Source: Terfezia claveryi
Taxonomy: Eukaryota > Ascomycota > Pezizomycetes > Pezizales > Pezizaceae
Assembly (NCBI GenBank): GCA_015179025.1
Contig: WHUX01000010.1
Location: 186,001-250,000, forward strand
Direction: 5' to 3'
DNA: 64,000 bases
Shown here: one piece after another, positions 1-12,510 of the stretch
Position numbering within the stretch: position 1 is the first letter of the stretch
Layout of the letters: each line of letters starts with the position of its first letter
Notes under the pieces: generated by a model
Told to the model about the DNA's origin: nothing
Databases searched by the model: none
The model's input: only the letters and a program-made list of their open reading frames with translations
Program-made: the position numbers and the translations under genes

Positions 1-2670
1 GGATTGCTGGGAATACAGACTTATTAAATGAAGCGGAAGATAGGGCTCGAGCCCGTCTGTCACTTATGAGCTCCCCAAGTGCGTACTTTTAAGATCCATC
101 TCGCCACATTATGGGTTTAGGTAAATATTGCTTGTTTCACAGAAGGTTTCGGGAAGCCATATATAATAAGTATCTTTTTTTTCAAGCACTACCGATAACG
201 CCACAAAGAAAATCCAATACAAACAGCACTAAGTATCTCGAAGTGAGCGGTAAGGCGATAATAAGAGTTTGGTATAGCTGCTAGGGATTCCCCCGCATCG
301 ATGCTGCGGGCGTGTGGATATGGGATCTGATGAAGCTCGGTATTTTCATGCGGTGTTTTCATGTGGTGTTTTGGGACTGAAAAACTTGAAGCAACATGAA
401 AAATTCTCTGTGGGCATTATCGTAGGGACAAGAGCGGGTTTATTTTGTTATCTTTTCCACTTGATCCCGACTTATAATTCCATCCCACAACCATCAATAT
501 GATTCCATGTTTTCACCTTTTAGTGCTCACATCATTCTTTCCTTCCCGGCCTCCTGTTCTTTTTTTTTTTGTGTGTTTAGGTTCTTTTCTATTGAAAGGT
601 CGACCTCTTCGGGAATAGGGAGCACTAGTAAGACAAAAGATGCGACGAACAGAGCAGGAGATGGAAATAGCTGCGGTGGAGTTTGCGGGAGAGGTGCTTA
701 CTAAAGAGTTGGAGGCTGCAAAGTGTTCTGGCGCTCTATTTATCTTGTGAATAAGTTCATGAGTAATGAGACTGACAGATTGGGATGAGATAAACTGTGA
801 TGCGTATGATATCCCCCCTCGGAAAACACGCCAAAGTTGTTTGCAGTCCCCGGGCAAAAGTATAGAAAAAAAAAGCCTTATGCAAGTCGTACGTGGCACG
901 AAACAGAAGTATCTAAAGTAGCTATGTATAGTACCTATGCTTTTCGCGTAGCAAGGCGGCACAAATCACCTTGCAGACTAACCCATTCAGGATTTATTAG
1001 CGAATTGAGATTGTCTCTCGATGTGAGACGTTCCCCGTCAGAATAATGAGATAAGATTGTAGTCCGGTTGGCACAACCCTCCTGTAGATTGAAAGTGTCA
1101 CCGAAACCTTAGCCAAACTAATCTATGGTACCCTCTCAAAGTATTCATATGGCTCTGTAATTAGAATCATCAAAGGAAATTCAAGGCCTGATTACACTTG
1201 TTGAAAATACAGGTAAAAACCACGTGAACGTTCAGTCTCCGCAACTCAACCAATTCAACCAATCAGCACGGAAACCGAAGAACTTCAACACCAATTATTT
1301 CTGGAGTCGAATGCCAAGCATTCATAAAACATGGTAATTGACTGAATCCCCAAACACGCAATGGTCCCAGATACCGAAAGGCAGTGAAGAATGACAACCC
1401 AGAGAAAACGCCGTCGCCGACGCGCACGCAGTCAGCCGTCCGCAGGTTTTTTTTGCCCTATATAGGACAAAGTTGGTGCCATAATAGGGCACTCTACGGA
1501 AGGCATTCGGTAGGACCGACAATCTAAGGACGCATCCCAGTGCAGTCCATGGCCTCCCAATAATCGATATTGTTAGGGTACCAAAGTGAATCGTTGAGAA
1601 CCCAGGCAAAGGAAGAAGCGGAAGATAGGGTTCGAGCCCGTTTACGCTCAGATACAATTCCACCACTCAAACTTATTTCCGCCAATAGTGAGATGGGTTC
1701 AGGTGAATTTTACTCAGTTTACTTGAGAACTTTTGACCGTTATACGGATTTTTCTTCCCAATGGTCCTCTGGAAAACATCCTTCAGCATAAAACAAAAAA
1801 GAACCTCATGTCATGAGTAAATTCATCACTGCAATACATCGGAGAGAGGGCTGGTGGAAGAAAGCTGTATCCCTACTGGTTTGGTTGTTTTTTTTGTATT
1901 CATATTTTGGCATGTAGATACAGAACCTGTGCTGTGTACGTGGTGGATACCGTTTTTAGGTATTTGGCAGAGTTGGAGGGCCTATTTTCTTTGATCTTCA
2001 GTTATTTACTATCTGCTACTTTATCAATTGAGTATGCAGCAGGGTCAGCAAATGGTAAAGTTAACCTCTAAGCGTTGTTTCTCGTCTCTTCCTCTCCTTT
2101 CTTCAATTATGTTTCATTTGAGAACGTTTCCTGAAGAATGGTGATCTCTGCTGTCAATGATGCTATTCCTCGTCTAGACCTCGTTCTACAGATGCTTTCC
2201 TTCTTCGATATTCAGTCTGTTTTCCGTTGGAATGAATTTACCTCGGGATGGTGAGTTTTGGTAAAGCAAATAATATAAGAAGGACTACAGAAGTCGTGGG
2301 GCCATACATGGAACTCAAGGGAGGGGCCCAGAATTGGTGGCTTTTCTGTTTACCGCCAATACCAAGTCTCTAATATGGCATTACTTGGTCTGTTTTATTG
2401 ACTTGAAACTCAAGCTACTCTTTTGACGCAGAACACTACAATTAAAACTCACAGAAGCCCACAGGAAAAGTTTGTGAACAACAAGATTGACGTTGATAGA
2501 AATTGACATGAAATACATTATAATGATATGTAATATTCCGTTCCTCCAGGAGGCAAGTCAGAACTGTCTTGTGAGAGATCAGCCTCGCACTAACCCAATA
2601 TACGTATTTACCCACATGGTTCTCTTTCTTGTTCACCGTTCACCTAAGCTAACTCCCTAATACGCCCTCT
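1..2670. other. Gene-poor stretch, no supported gene
   Basis: Only short ORFs lacking recognisable domains occur here. A motif of about 27 bp built around GAAGCGGAAGATAGGG followed by a CTCGAGCCCGT/TTCGAGCCCGT box occurs at about 30-57 and again at about 1614-1641, so a dispersed repeat is present. The box resembles a tRNA T-arm, but no cloverleaf could be drawn. A short poly-T run lies near 1447. Confidence 0.5.
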
Positions 2671-2673
2671 CCA

Positions 2674-3732
2674 CTGTAAATTCCTCCTACCGCAACTGCC
2701 TTCACCCATATCAGGCTATTGATAGCATGAACAGATGCTTCTACTTAACATACATGAGATTGAAGGACAATTTATTCGTATACCGCATGTACTACAAAAT
2801 ATCAAAAATGGTAAACTTCCTGCACTCAGCTTCTTTGGCGTAGTATTTACTATATTGTAAGAGCCCTAATAAAGCTACTCTCATGAATAACGTTCTTGAG
2901 GCTGCTTATTACCTCTCATATCTTTCAGTATCTTAACAGGCTTAAATTTAGCAGGTTCTACAGTCATCAACTCTTTGGTAAACTTCTGTAATAGGCCCCC
3001 CAGCTTCAGTAGCCCCAGTACCTACAATTCAAGCTCTCCCATGGTTAGACTAGTATTGGCCAAGAGCTTAAGGCACCTTTAAAGGGTTAAGCAATCGTAG
3101 TTTGCCTTACTTTAAACCTCTTCTCTCCCTTAAATCCCTACTAAATGCCTTCCTATTCTCCTACTAATCAGGTTCAAGTAAACATATTGAGGGAGCTACA
3201 CCATACTCTGAGAATGTATGAGCCTCGCCACTATACTTTAAGGTAGCTCCTTCATGCTTCACTATGCTCAAAAACCTCCCTAACCTCTTATAAGATAGGG
3301 CTCGACAGCGATGTCGATGAAGAGAGGGTGGCCGAAATAGAGATATCTCATGAGTACTAGCAAACTACAATCGTGGGACTTGTTAAAATACGTTAGGCTA
3401 TCATTGACTATAAGGAAGCTTGAACTAAAGGGGGTATAGATGAAGAGGGAGAAGGGATTATAATCCAGGTAGGCCAAGGAATTGAGAGGTATAGAGCCTG
3501 CTGGAGCCTGTTAAAGTGTCTGAAAATATGAGAAGAGGTATTAAGCAGCTTCAAGAACATTATTGCACGAGAATAGCAGCTGATTGCGGGAAGTTTAATA
3601 TTCTTGATATTTAGTAGTACATGCAGTATCCGTATGAGGGCTGCATGTAGGTTAAGTAGAGTATTAAGTTTATGTTCATGCTATTAACAGCCATGTATCG
3701 GTGAAGGCAGTTGTGGTAGGAGGAATTTACAG
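2674..3732. mobile_element. TIR element with long imperfect inverted ends
   Basis: The left end (from about 2674, reading CTGTAAATTCCTCCTACC) is repeated as its reverse complement at the right end (to about 3732). The match continues inward through the segment carrying CAACTGCCTTCACC and on to TAGCATGAACA and CTACTTAAC, about 90-100 bp per arm with scattered mismatches. The interior has only short ORFs (for example 3280-3477 on the minus strand) without a recognisable transposase. I infer a non-autonomous or decayed DNA transposon of MULE/foldback type. Target-site duplications were not clear. Confidence 0.65.
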
Positions 3733-3739
3733 AGTAAGT

Positions 3740-6290
3740 TCAAGGTAACCCTAATCAAGCTTCAATGCAATAATCAAATTCAGTGATTGTAATTAAGTTA
3801 TGGCATGGTTATTCCTTGATCTCGTTGCATAGTACTTCAGTGTAAAGAAGTTACCATATCGCTCATTACTACTGTATGTCGTTCGATCATCATCCAGTCA
3901 GTGATAGTATGGGCTGAAATCTAGCCTGGCAGGGTTGATTAAAACTTAGTGACTTCCTTATTCAGTAAAAAAGCAAGGCGTAGTTCCGGCATGAGACTAG
4001 TTCCCTAGTCAGGTTGGCCCCCCTCGTGGTAGTTCCCATTCAGGGAGTGCCAACCCTTGGTGAACTTCAAGAGCGCAGGTGCACGAGGATTTCTGAATAC
4101 TTCTTACCCACTTAACTGGCCTAGCAGAATCGGCGCGGGAGCCTTAACCAATGAGATATTCAGGATTGTTCATCTGCAATGCTACGACCTTACAATTACT
4201 ATCAATTGAAATCACAACAACACAAATTCTGCTTTCTATCGAGTGATCGAACGATGTTGATACATTAACTCCCAGTAACCCACAGACGAATAATAAGCAA
4301 TTGCGAAGAACCTTCAGGACTCCTGACGTTCTCCTCAGATAGGTTCTGTCCCTACGCAAAGAAAAACGTTTGAGTGGCAATCGCTTGATTGGGTCGAGGC
4401 CTATCTGAGTCTGCTTGCTTGATGATCTGAACTTTGTACGAGAGATGGATAAAAAGCAAAATGAATTTAGCACTCAGTTGAGCTTCGCGACTTCCTGATC
4501 CGGCAGTACTGGATCTTAACTACCTCAGCAATTTGGTTAGGTACACTAGGTGCTAAAGCCAAGCTACACAAACATCTTTGAACTCCAGAACATGAATTGT
4601 ATTTTTTCCCTGTTTATAAATTAGAATAGCCCGATACCGACCCAGTGATTACCGAAATAAGAGTGGAATAAATGGGTGTCTACTCTTTTGGGGAGCGGAT
4701 CCCAATAAACAGTAAATGGAAGGGTAATGAAAGGAGTGCAAACCCGTCACTCCAGCCGCTCCTAGCACTTACGACATCAAGCACTTCATGTACAGGTAAA
4801 GAAGAAAACAAGACAACAAGATGCTCTTAAGGCTCGTCAGTAAAGAGTATGTTTAAAGGGTATATTTATAGTACACAGACCAATAAAGTGTATATGTAGA
4901 TTTAAAGTGTATGGGAAAGTAGGCTGGTACGTGGTAAATACATATATAATGTTATCTAAATAGTACGTTTGAAGGGTACAGGAAAAGAGTACGTCAGAAG
5001 AGTACATCAAAAGCTAGCCTGGCTATCAAAGCATACGAGAAAGAGAAAGAATAGGGCAAAATGGTAAATTAATATAGGGCAACATACATCCTCCTCAGAG
5101 TATGTAACGGAGGCTGGAAAGGTACAGTACCTGCCATAGGGTAATTACCCTTAATCTACACTTTTCTCACAAAATTATTGACCATAGGGCCATGTACACA
5201 AGGTGAAGTACCATGCTTGGCTCTGTTTTTCGGCCTCGAAATATGTTCAAAACCTGAATGCTCAGCTACAGTTTGATTTGATCTTACACAATAGGTGCAA
5301 TTGTTAAAAACCGAGGTTCTAGTGTCAAAAGGCATCTGCCGTTGTCTGTCTAGAGCTATTAACTTCGGGTATGGGAAGTAATTCATTACGTGCAATTGGG
5401 CTTATGATATACACACTAGTATGTTCATGTACATTGGATAGGGTGTACTACATGGGCACGTGATGACCAAGGCACTTACTACGCAAGAAGGGAATCTACA
5501 CCTCACTGGTCATGCATCCAATCTCTACCTGCACACGATTTAGAAGAACCTTGCTATTGCTGTGGTTGCTACCGAGCTATTTTCAATTCGCTACCTGCAT
5601 GTGCAGTGGCACGCTATCACCAATTACGCATGCTCTGCGGCATACCTATTAATGATCACCTCTTTGTGTGCAGAAATAAGTGTTCATATGCTGGACTTTA
5701 ACCAATAGGATGTGGGTTACTGGGAATGTCTACTCAAGTAAAATTACCGTGTGCTGAGCCTAGTGTCTCAGGGAAGCTTTACTAGAGCCTCGTTGTCAAA
5801 TCAGAGTACCAAAGGCAAGGGGATGTGCCTCCACTCTCATGCAGTGGACTCAGGGCAGGAGTGTGAGCCAATTGTGGTGTGTCCTGATGTTAGAACCTCA
5901 TTAATATATCAACCAGTAGTGACAATTCCCTTTATCTAAGGATTGGTTATAGGTTCTTCCTTTGGTGGGCTCAGACATCCATATCTGTTTGTATATATCT
6001 CTATGCACATGTTGTTTCTCATGTTGCTTTTTATTTCTGATTCTTGCGCGGAGTGGAGCTCCATCTTCTGGCAAAGGCGCGAGCTAGGACGCATGCCCAA
6101 CATTATCGCTGATGGGAAATTGAGCATTCTTAAACCCACCTTCCTCCCATCATGACCTTAGGTCGATCGCGGGTATAGACTATTAGAGAAAAAAAAAACC
6201 CACCTTCCTTACATTTGGTTTTTTTGGTAAGCATTATCCAGTTTACTGATAAACTTATATCAAGAGTGCCCAGGCAAGCTCTCGCCATAA
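3740..6290. other. Gene-free stretch with degenerate AT-rich repeats
   Basis: There is no convincing gene. A copy of the motif GGCATGAGACTAG lies at about 3989-4001, next to a divergent GGTTGGCC / TGCCAACC inverted pair (about 4012-4055). Between about 4840 and 5020 the sequence consists of loosely repeated GTGTAT/GTACRT-AAAG units that look like a decayed minisatellite. Short ORFs at 4144-4473 (-), 5156-5395 (-) and 5751-6155 (+) have no recognisable features. Confidence 0.4.
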
Positions 6291-6707
6291 CCATTGGTTG
6301 ACTGTAGGTTTCAGACTTCAAATAAAGAGGCAAGATCGGAGTGCATATATACATGGCGTCTTAATTCATCAGAAAGTTGATATATATGTACTTCACGAAG
6401 ATTATCATGCCTCTAGCTGTTCATATACAATAGTGAAAATCTCTGCAATTGACACCGCTTGCTGCCAAGCCTCGAATACATGGACAACTGACAGCTCAGC
6501 TGGGTTTGGAGTTATCTCCCTTTATTCACAAATACGGCGCCTTGTAAATACGGTGATTCCAAGGTATCTTGATCAAGCTGGGGGCCAAACTGATCAGGAT
6601 CACTATTACCTGGTCCGGGAAATCACAATGATCACGAGTACGTATACATTCAGAAGTCTCACGCATGGTATACGTATACATATACTATACTTGCGAATAG
6701 ACTATGA

Positions 6708-7981
6708 GTAACTAACAAGCATCAAATCTATGACTTAGGACGTCAGTTGCGAGAAGAGTCTAATCCAGCAATTTGGAGCAGCACACCTGAGCTTGATGAG
6801 GTCCTGCAAGTACTGGAGGACAGTTATTCAATGGTACGTTAAAATTCATTAGTTCAAACACCTGGCTTGACCTAAGCTATAGCCACCTGATTTACACGTA
6901 CACAAACCGCAACGTTGTGTTTATTTTACGGGACGGGACTACCCCCAAGGCAGCTGCAATTCAGAGCTAATAACGGCCATCTGACAGAAGATTCGGGAAA
7001 CGGTCATTAGCCTAGGAAGAAGAGAACACTGTTGGCTAGAGCTAGAGTGCCTCACTGAAGGGTTGGCTTCTGAGCCCTTCAAGAAAATCATAATACTTAG
7101 TAACGCGCTAAGGGATATCGTGATTACCCTTATCCAAGGATTTCCACTGCCCGCCTTCAACAAGGGTCTAGGAGTCAATAGCGAGGAGAATGACATTCGT
7201 GTCAATAAAATTACCCGTTTACTGCAAGCGCAGGGTCCACAGACGACGGAACATCGAAATCCGAATTACAAGCACAACGATGCACCTAGACATGGCGATC
7301 ATGCGTTCACACTGCACAACCCGAGCATGAATTCACGCCAGCCGGGCGAGTTGAAGGCTGATACATCTCCAGAGGAAATTCCCCTACTTGAAGATGCCGC
7401 AACCAGAAGCCAGAATTGCCTGGCAGCATTTGCAAGGTTGGTTTCTTCCCTTTGGTTTCCTCGTTTATCTGTATATCTATATCCCAATTATCAAGCTCCA
7501 AATTGACCATAGCGTTAGTAGTGACATTGGGGAGTCAGCCAGTGCATGTGGGGTTTATGATACTACTGCACAGGTCACACGCCTGGGTTCCGTTAGTCGC
7601 AACCTCATTGGGGAGTCTCATGATACGAGCCAACAACATCCGAACCCTGAGCCTACAGCTGACAGTGCCATCAAATGGACGGCGATTAATTCTAAAGGAC
7701 CTATGACCCACAGATGGGTGACAAAGGGTGTTCCTTGCCCTATCAAAACCTGCCCCCGAAATGGTCGCTCACCTCCGAAATATTTTGCACGAGCTGATAA
7801 CCTTGGTGGCCACCTCAGGAAGGTTCATGGTATCCATATCCCTTCCCGCGCTAGAGTTCGACATTGGATCACTGGAAACAAAAGTCAGGTTCTCTTGCAA
7901 GCTGCAGAGAACAGGACAAGAGAGTTGCGTGAATTGGGGATATTGGGGCCAGATGGCACCTGGGAGCCGCTAGAAAGCTGA
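6708..7981 (+). CDS. Putative C2H2-type zinc-finger fungal protein, 5' end unresolved
   Basis: Three exons can be joined in frame: an open segment from about 6708 to 6833 (donor GTACGT), 6988-7436 (donor GTTGGT) and 7513-7981 (after CCATAG). Both joins preserve phase. The last exon contains a finger-like block, CPIKTC followed about 20 residues later by an H-x4-H pair in GGHLRKVHGIH. This arrangement occurs in fungal proteins that carry a long N-terminal helical region and C-terminal C2H2 fingers. The middle exon, with ALRDIVITLIQGF, fits that helical region. The gene would act in the nucleus if functional. No start codon was found for the first exon, so the N-terminus may lie further upstream (an open frame runs at 6298-6711), or the gene may be decayed. 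The C2H2 call is moderate and the boundaries are uncertain. Confidence 0.45.
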
Positions 7982-8651
7982 ACTCTTCTTGTAGTTTTCT
8001 CTAGGGGTGATTAAGTGAGATTTTGGATGTATCTGAAAACAGGCTCTCGAAGGTCAGGGTTAGTTATATTAGAAGCTGCAGAATTTGAGTGCACTGGGGG
8101 CGGGAGGAGATACTTTGGATTTCTTATGTCAACACGAAGTGAATATATAGAAGAGAGAGGCTTAGAATTATGTTGGTAAGTATTTTTAGTATGATTAGAC
8201 CCTATTAAGGCTTCTATCTCAACTTGCTATTTCAGGCTAGAAACATGTGAATATTTGTAAATGTAGCTAGTTTTATCACTTTACTACAAGCACGGGGTTT
8301 AAATTTACTGTATCACTGTATCAGTAGTTACTGTGAGCGTACAATATACTATCGGTATCTAGGCAAACCTGGCACTTAGTGGTCACATTTTGTCCTAGCG
8401 GTTACGCTCTCCACAGTTACTTACTAAAAATTCTATAGATATACCTGTCACTTGAGGCATTGAAAGATGTCTTGGCTCATGCCCTCCCCTACATGAATGC
8501 AGAGTTACAGCTGAATAGAAGAGCGGTATGCAATCACCCAGTGGAATTTAACTGCCAATTACTGCGTTATATTCTTCTGCAACCCAATTTGTTGATATCA
8601 CGGGTTTATACTGTACTTAGAGCTAAATTCATAGGTGCTAGTACAGGTAGG

Positions 8652-8806
8652 TGGCAAAAAGTTTTGTACCCTACATAAAGATATAATGTAAATCTTACTC
8701 CTATAGCCGTACTATACAAAATTCTCCAAAATGCAGCGTCTAGGCCCCTAGGCCTCTTTATGCCAGGAGGGGGAAGGGGGGGGAGGGGGGGTTCGAAACT
8801 TTTTGC
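8652..8806. mobile_element. Small MITE, family with GGCAAAAAGTTT ends (copy 1)
   Basis: The element of about 155 bp starts GGCAAAAAGTTTTGTACCC and ends in the inverted form CGAAACTTTTTGC. Its interior (CATAAAG, then ACAAAATTCTCCAA, then TGCAGCG) is shared with 19271-19389 and, in inverted orientation, with 34655-34735. The interior of this copy has grown a poly-G tract near 8768-8790. It has no coding capacity. Confidence 0.75.
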
Positions 8807-9725
8807 TAGCTAGCTGTATGTAGCACGATACTGGGAACTGGACATTGGAGGCCAGAGGGCTGGTGGATTTGAAAGCTATCCTGAGCAAAGGATAATTGAA
8901 TATTTGTGTATGTTAGAACTAATATGTCGTTTCAAACCGATCTTACTTTCCTTTCATAGTTTGGGAAAGTTTACTAGATCTCTCATACATCCTGGATTGT
9001 TACCGTACTTAGTAATGAACTGATAAAAGTCTAGTGAGTCGTGAAATTTAATCTTTCACTATCACCACCCATAGCCTTGTGACAGAGAGAATTGTCAGCC
9101 TATAGCTTCTACTCTAAAGTAATATATATTAAATTCTCGCATTCTTGATGACTGCTTTACCCTCTGGATTACATATATCTCTACCTAGGGCCATAGATCT
9201 TTCCTTCTAGGCCCTGTTTCTAGTATTTGAATATTCGTATGCTATTGGTCACCAGCAGGCCACACCCTCGAGTTGATGCACTTGCTGCTAACAAGGCTCC
9301 TTAATGGATCTAGATCTGCCCCACATACAATGACAAATTCTTTGCTTCTTGTAGTCAATGGTATGTAACAACTACCGCATGCGAACCCTGAAATCCATCA
9401 ATAAACACTTCGGTAGTGCATCGATAAGGCAAACATCAATCCCAAAAAGCTCTGAAATTTCCAGGTCCCGGTGTAGTACTGCCAGAATCCGAGTGTGACA
9501 GGCCTTTCCAATCATCAAATTGGTACTTGAATCGCTGTACGTGTGTCATGTCGTAAAGATATAAACTGGCTGGCCATGGTCTCGCGCATATTCGAACACA
9601 GTTGATATATTCAGATGTTGACGGCAGACATTTATTTTGACCGCGTTGCTATGTATTTGGCATTTGTTTTTTTCGCACCTCGGCTTCTGGGCCACCAATA
9701 GGCGCACGGGTATAACTATAGCCAC
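8807..9725. other. No gene seen
   Basis: Mixed AT-rich sequence without a supported ORF, RNA gene or strong repeat. Confidence 0.5.
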
Positions 9726-9928
9726 TTAACCTTATCAGGTTAGCTGACCGGTTGTAAACTGTTAACTGAATGGAGTCCAAGCTAGCCTGTTGCACAACCC
9801 CTCGGAACGAAGGGTTGTGCAAAACCTAGCAAAACCCTAGCAAAACCCACAGGAGGAGGGTCGTGCAACCAGACTATGCAAAACCAGACTAAGTTCAAGC
9901 AACCGGTCAGCTAACCTGATAAGGTTAA
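9726..9928. mobile_element. 203-bp MITE with perfect 29-bp terminal inverted repeats
   Basis: The left arm, 9726-9754, begins TTAACCTTATCAGG. It is repeated exactly as the reverse complement at 9900-9928, which ends CCTGATAAGGTTAA. Inside are a second palindrome around GTTGCACAACC / GGTTGTGCAA (about 9791-9820) and copies of CAACCAGACTA. The perfect arms suggest recent origin or maintenance. There is no ORF. Confidence 0.8.
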
Positions 9929-9947
9929 CCTACTTACACAATCAAAC

Positions 9948-9989
9948 TAGTCTGGTTGGCACGAAGGAGGGTTCGTGCCAACCAGACTA
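9948..9989. repeat. 42-bp palindrome built from the dispersed TAGTCTGGTTGGCAC motif
   Basis: An 18-bp arm starting TAGTCTGGTTGGCAC (9948-9965) is followed by a 6-base loop and its exact reverse complement (9972-9989). This is the cleanest paired instance of a motif that recurs many times in the window. Confidence 0.85.
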
Positions 9990-10122
9990 CTTACAGATGT
10001 ACTCAACGTTACATCTAGTCTGGTTGCGCAGTAGCTCGCAGAGCGTTACATCTTGCATAGTCTGGTTGCACTAGTTACCCCTCGCAGACTACATACATCT
10101 TGCGTTCCCTTCTTTTGTTGCC

Positions 10123-10254
10123 TCTAGTCTAGTTGGCAAAACACCCTTACCCACCTAGGTTACCGTAGCTGACCGTCAGATCTAGTCTGGTTGGCAAAAC
10201 ACCCTTACCCACCTAGGTTACCGTAGCTGACCGTCAGATCTAGTCTGGTTGGCA
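10123..10254. repeat. 58-bp tandem duplication with TAGTCTGGTTGGCA at each boundary
   Basis: TCTAGTCTRGTTGGCA starts at 10123, 10181 and 10239, giving a period of 58 bp. The two full units are essentially identical through ACACCCTTACCCACC and the GACCGTCAGA end. The third start diverges after GGCAC. Confidence 0.85.
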
Positions 10255-10347
10255 CAACATCCTTTGGACTACGGTACGTCAGATCTGTACCTATGTATCG
10301 GATCTGTACATCGCCGAAACATGCCAAGGACTCCAAACTACTTCATC

Positions 10348-10766
10348 CAGTCAACTCTTGCTACCGTATACGGACAGCAGAAATCTACTAGAGCTTTCTG
10401 TCCGGTATAGCATAGCAAGGGGTTCTACTGGAAAATGGCACTAGCGGCTGACCAGTGATGTGGGTTCTGAGAACTCCCATTTTGCCCTCCAATAAGGGTA
10501 TTTCGAGTCACAATAGGTGTAACAGAGTACATAGATTATTCAGCAACTAGATATGCCTTGTCCGGTATAGCGAGGGAGAAAATATGGGGACAGGGACAAG
10601 AAGACCCCTGCACTCCTCTGGTACGTCTGTCCGGTCCGGTAATATTGTATGGCCGTACCGGTATAGCCTGGGGGAATTTGTCGGTACGAAATCCTGAAGC
10701 TTCTGATCCGTGCGGTACAGCAAGGGATTCGCTATAGCGAGGTCCGTTATAGCAAGAGTTGACTGT
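10348..10766. mobile_element. Pogo/Tc1-like MITE, about 0.42 kb
   Basis: The left end starts CAGTCAACTCTTGCTA at 10348. The right end is its inverted form, TAGCAAGAGTTGACTG, ending at 10766 and followed by TA. The interior holds several GTCCGGTATAGC sub-repeats in both orientations. Ends starting CAGTC...CTCTTGCTAT resemble those of fungal pogo/Tc1-mariner elements. The left flank lacks a clear TA, so the target duplication is not proven. There is no transposase ORF. Confidence 0.6.
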
Positions 10767-10799
10767 ATAGTGCACTTGGGTATTTCTCATAGAACATGT

Positions 10800-12060
10800 G
10801 TATAAATTAATCTGTAGAAGCAGGATTCATATAAGTAGTTATAGACGATCTCAACTGCTACCGGTAGTGCCAGCCACTGCACCAACTAAATAAACATATT
10901 TCACCATACGCACAAAAATGACCAATCTGGACTAAGAAATGACGTGCCGCTTCCGATCTCGTGCGCGCTACGGAAGTTAAAAAGGCGAACTCAAACAGCT
11001 CAACTCAATACTACATGCAACTGACCTCCAAAACCATCAGAAACTCTCCCGTGCCACAACGTCCGCACAACGTCACAGCTTGAACGTCAAGCTATCAGGA
11101 CGTTGCGGAACAAAATCTCAAAGCTACACAGTAAATGCAGATTTGAATCTGCGAACCCCAATATGAACCTTGCTCAGTAAGGTTCTAGATCCTATCGAGC
11201 GCCTTCCGATGTGGATCCAGTATAAAAGCTACGACCCAATGACAAGTGAATTAGATACATTAAAGTGGAACTTCGGCGTCATTTCAGTGGCAGCAGTTGA
11301 TGCAGAAGCATGATTAAGGAGCGATTTCTGTTAGTTATAAGAGAAGGCAGCACAATTTGGGGTGAAGAACCTCAAGTGTGGTTATATGCATTTAAGGAGC
11401 ACTATTATCCAGAAACTTGTGTTAGATGGGAAGTCAGGATCTGCAGATGACAGAGACGAAACTGAGATAGAAAACACATCCAGGCCCTTGAAATTGAACC
11501 TCGCACCAGTTTCTTTCCATACTTATTTATTTCGTCTTGATATAAGAAAAACTATATATACCACTTAGAAGCGTATTTCACCCAGCCCGTGTAAGGTCTT
11601 CATAGATGCAGTATATTGAGGCAAGACAATTAAGCTTCGAGAGGCAGACAGATCTAGAAACTTTAGGGTGACTTGTGTGTATGTAGGAAGCATGTATTCT
11701 CCAAGTCTATCCTAAGATGAATATGACCTATAAGGCCATTCTGTGACTAAACCGGCCCAGAGGCTATGTAAGCAAGCTCGGGTCTTTACATGAGACTAAG
11801 TAATACTACATATGCAGCGACCATGTGGTACTGCCTACCACAGAAACCAGAAAACATCAAAAAACATTGTGTCAACTTGGGCACGTGACTTGTGGCTTCA
11901 TTATGGAGGGAGGCACTCATGAGTCTGCGATCTCAAAGCAATTAAGTATTATCTACAGGCTTAGGTTCAGTCGTGCGCGTGCTTGGGACCCCCAATCTAT
12001 TGTTCCTTGGTTGGTTAGGCGGTATTTGCAGTGTACATAGCTAGGAATCTCGTGTGTTTT
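10800..12060. other. No supported gene
   Basis: Only ORFs under 75 codons without recognisable features are present (11362-11568 and 11825-12040, both +). Confidence 0.5.
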
Positions 12061-12065
12061 CAACC

Positions 12066-12097
12066 TAGTCTCATGCCAAGATCTTGGCATGAGACTA
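12066..12097. repeat. Perfect 32-bp palindrome
   Basis: A 16-bp arm, TAGTCTCATGCCAAGA, abuts its own reverse complement with no spacer. The half-site GGCATGAGACTA recurs singly near 3989 and 22656, which suggests the end of a mobile element or a recognition site. Confidence 0.85.
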
Positions 12098-12510
12098 TTT
12101 TAAACCCAATGCCGCTCCTAAGTGGAGCACACGCATGGGGGTGGTAGTCTGGTTGCATGGGGTGGGGGATCTAGTGATCTAGGCACGCGACTAGACCTTT
12201 CTTAGGTTTAGTGGCTGTCAAGCCGTACGTATTAGGTATTACTATACGTATTCATGTAGTTAGCAACCTACTTGATACAGTAGTCCACTATCCCAGAATT
12301 GGCTTTCAGTTCCACTGCTTTCAGTTAGTGTGTTGGCTATTGCTGTGGAACGTACAACATTCATTACCTAATTAGATTAACTTCATGCTCACGGAAGACT
12401 GTTGATTTGCGCGTGCAGGAATTACTTAGGAAAAGACATATATATACATGAAATGAAAGTTGACATTATGGGATCCAGGCATGCGTAGCCAATAAGCTAC
12501 TATACCATCA

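Noticed and set aside
1614..1650. tRNA T-arm-like GGGTTCGAGCCC
   Set aside because: No acceptor stem, anticodon arm or CCA-side pairing could be drawn, and the same segment recurs near position 30 as a repeat.
10123..10254. CRISPR-like array
   Set aside because: A plain 58-bp tandem duplication without unique spacers, in a eukaryotic genome.
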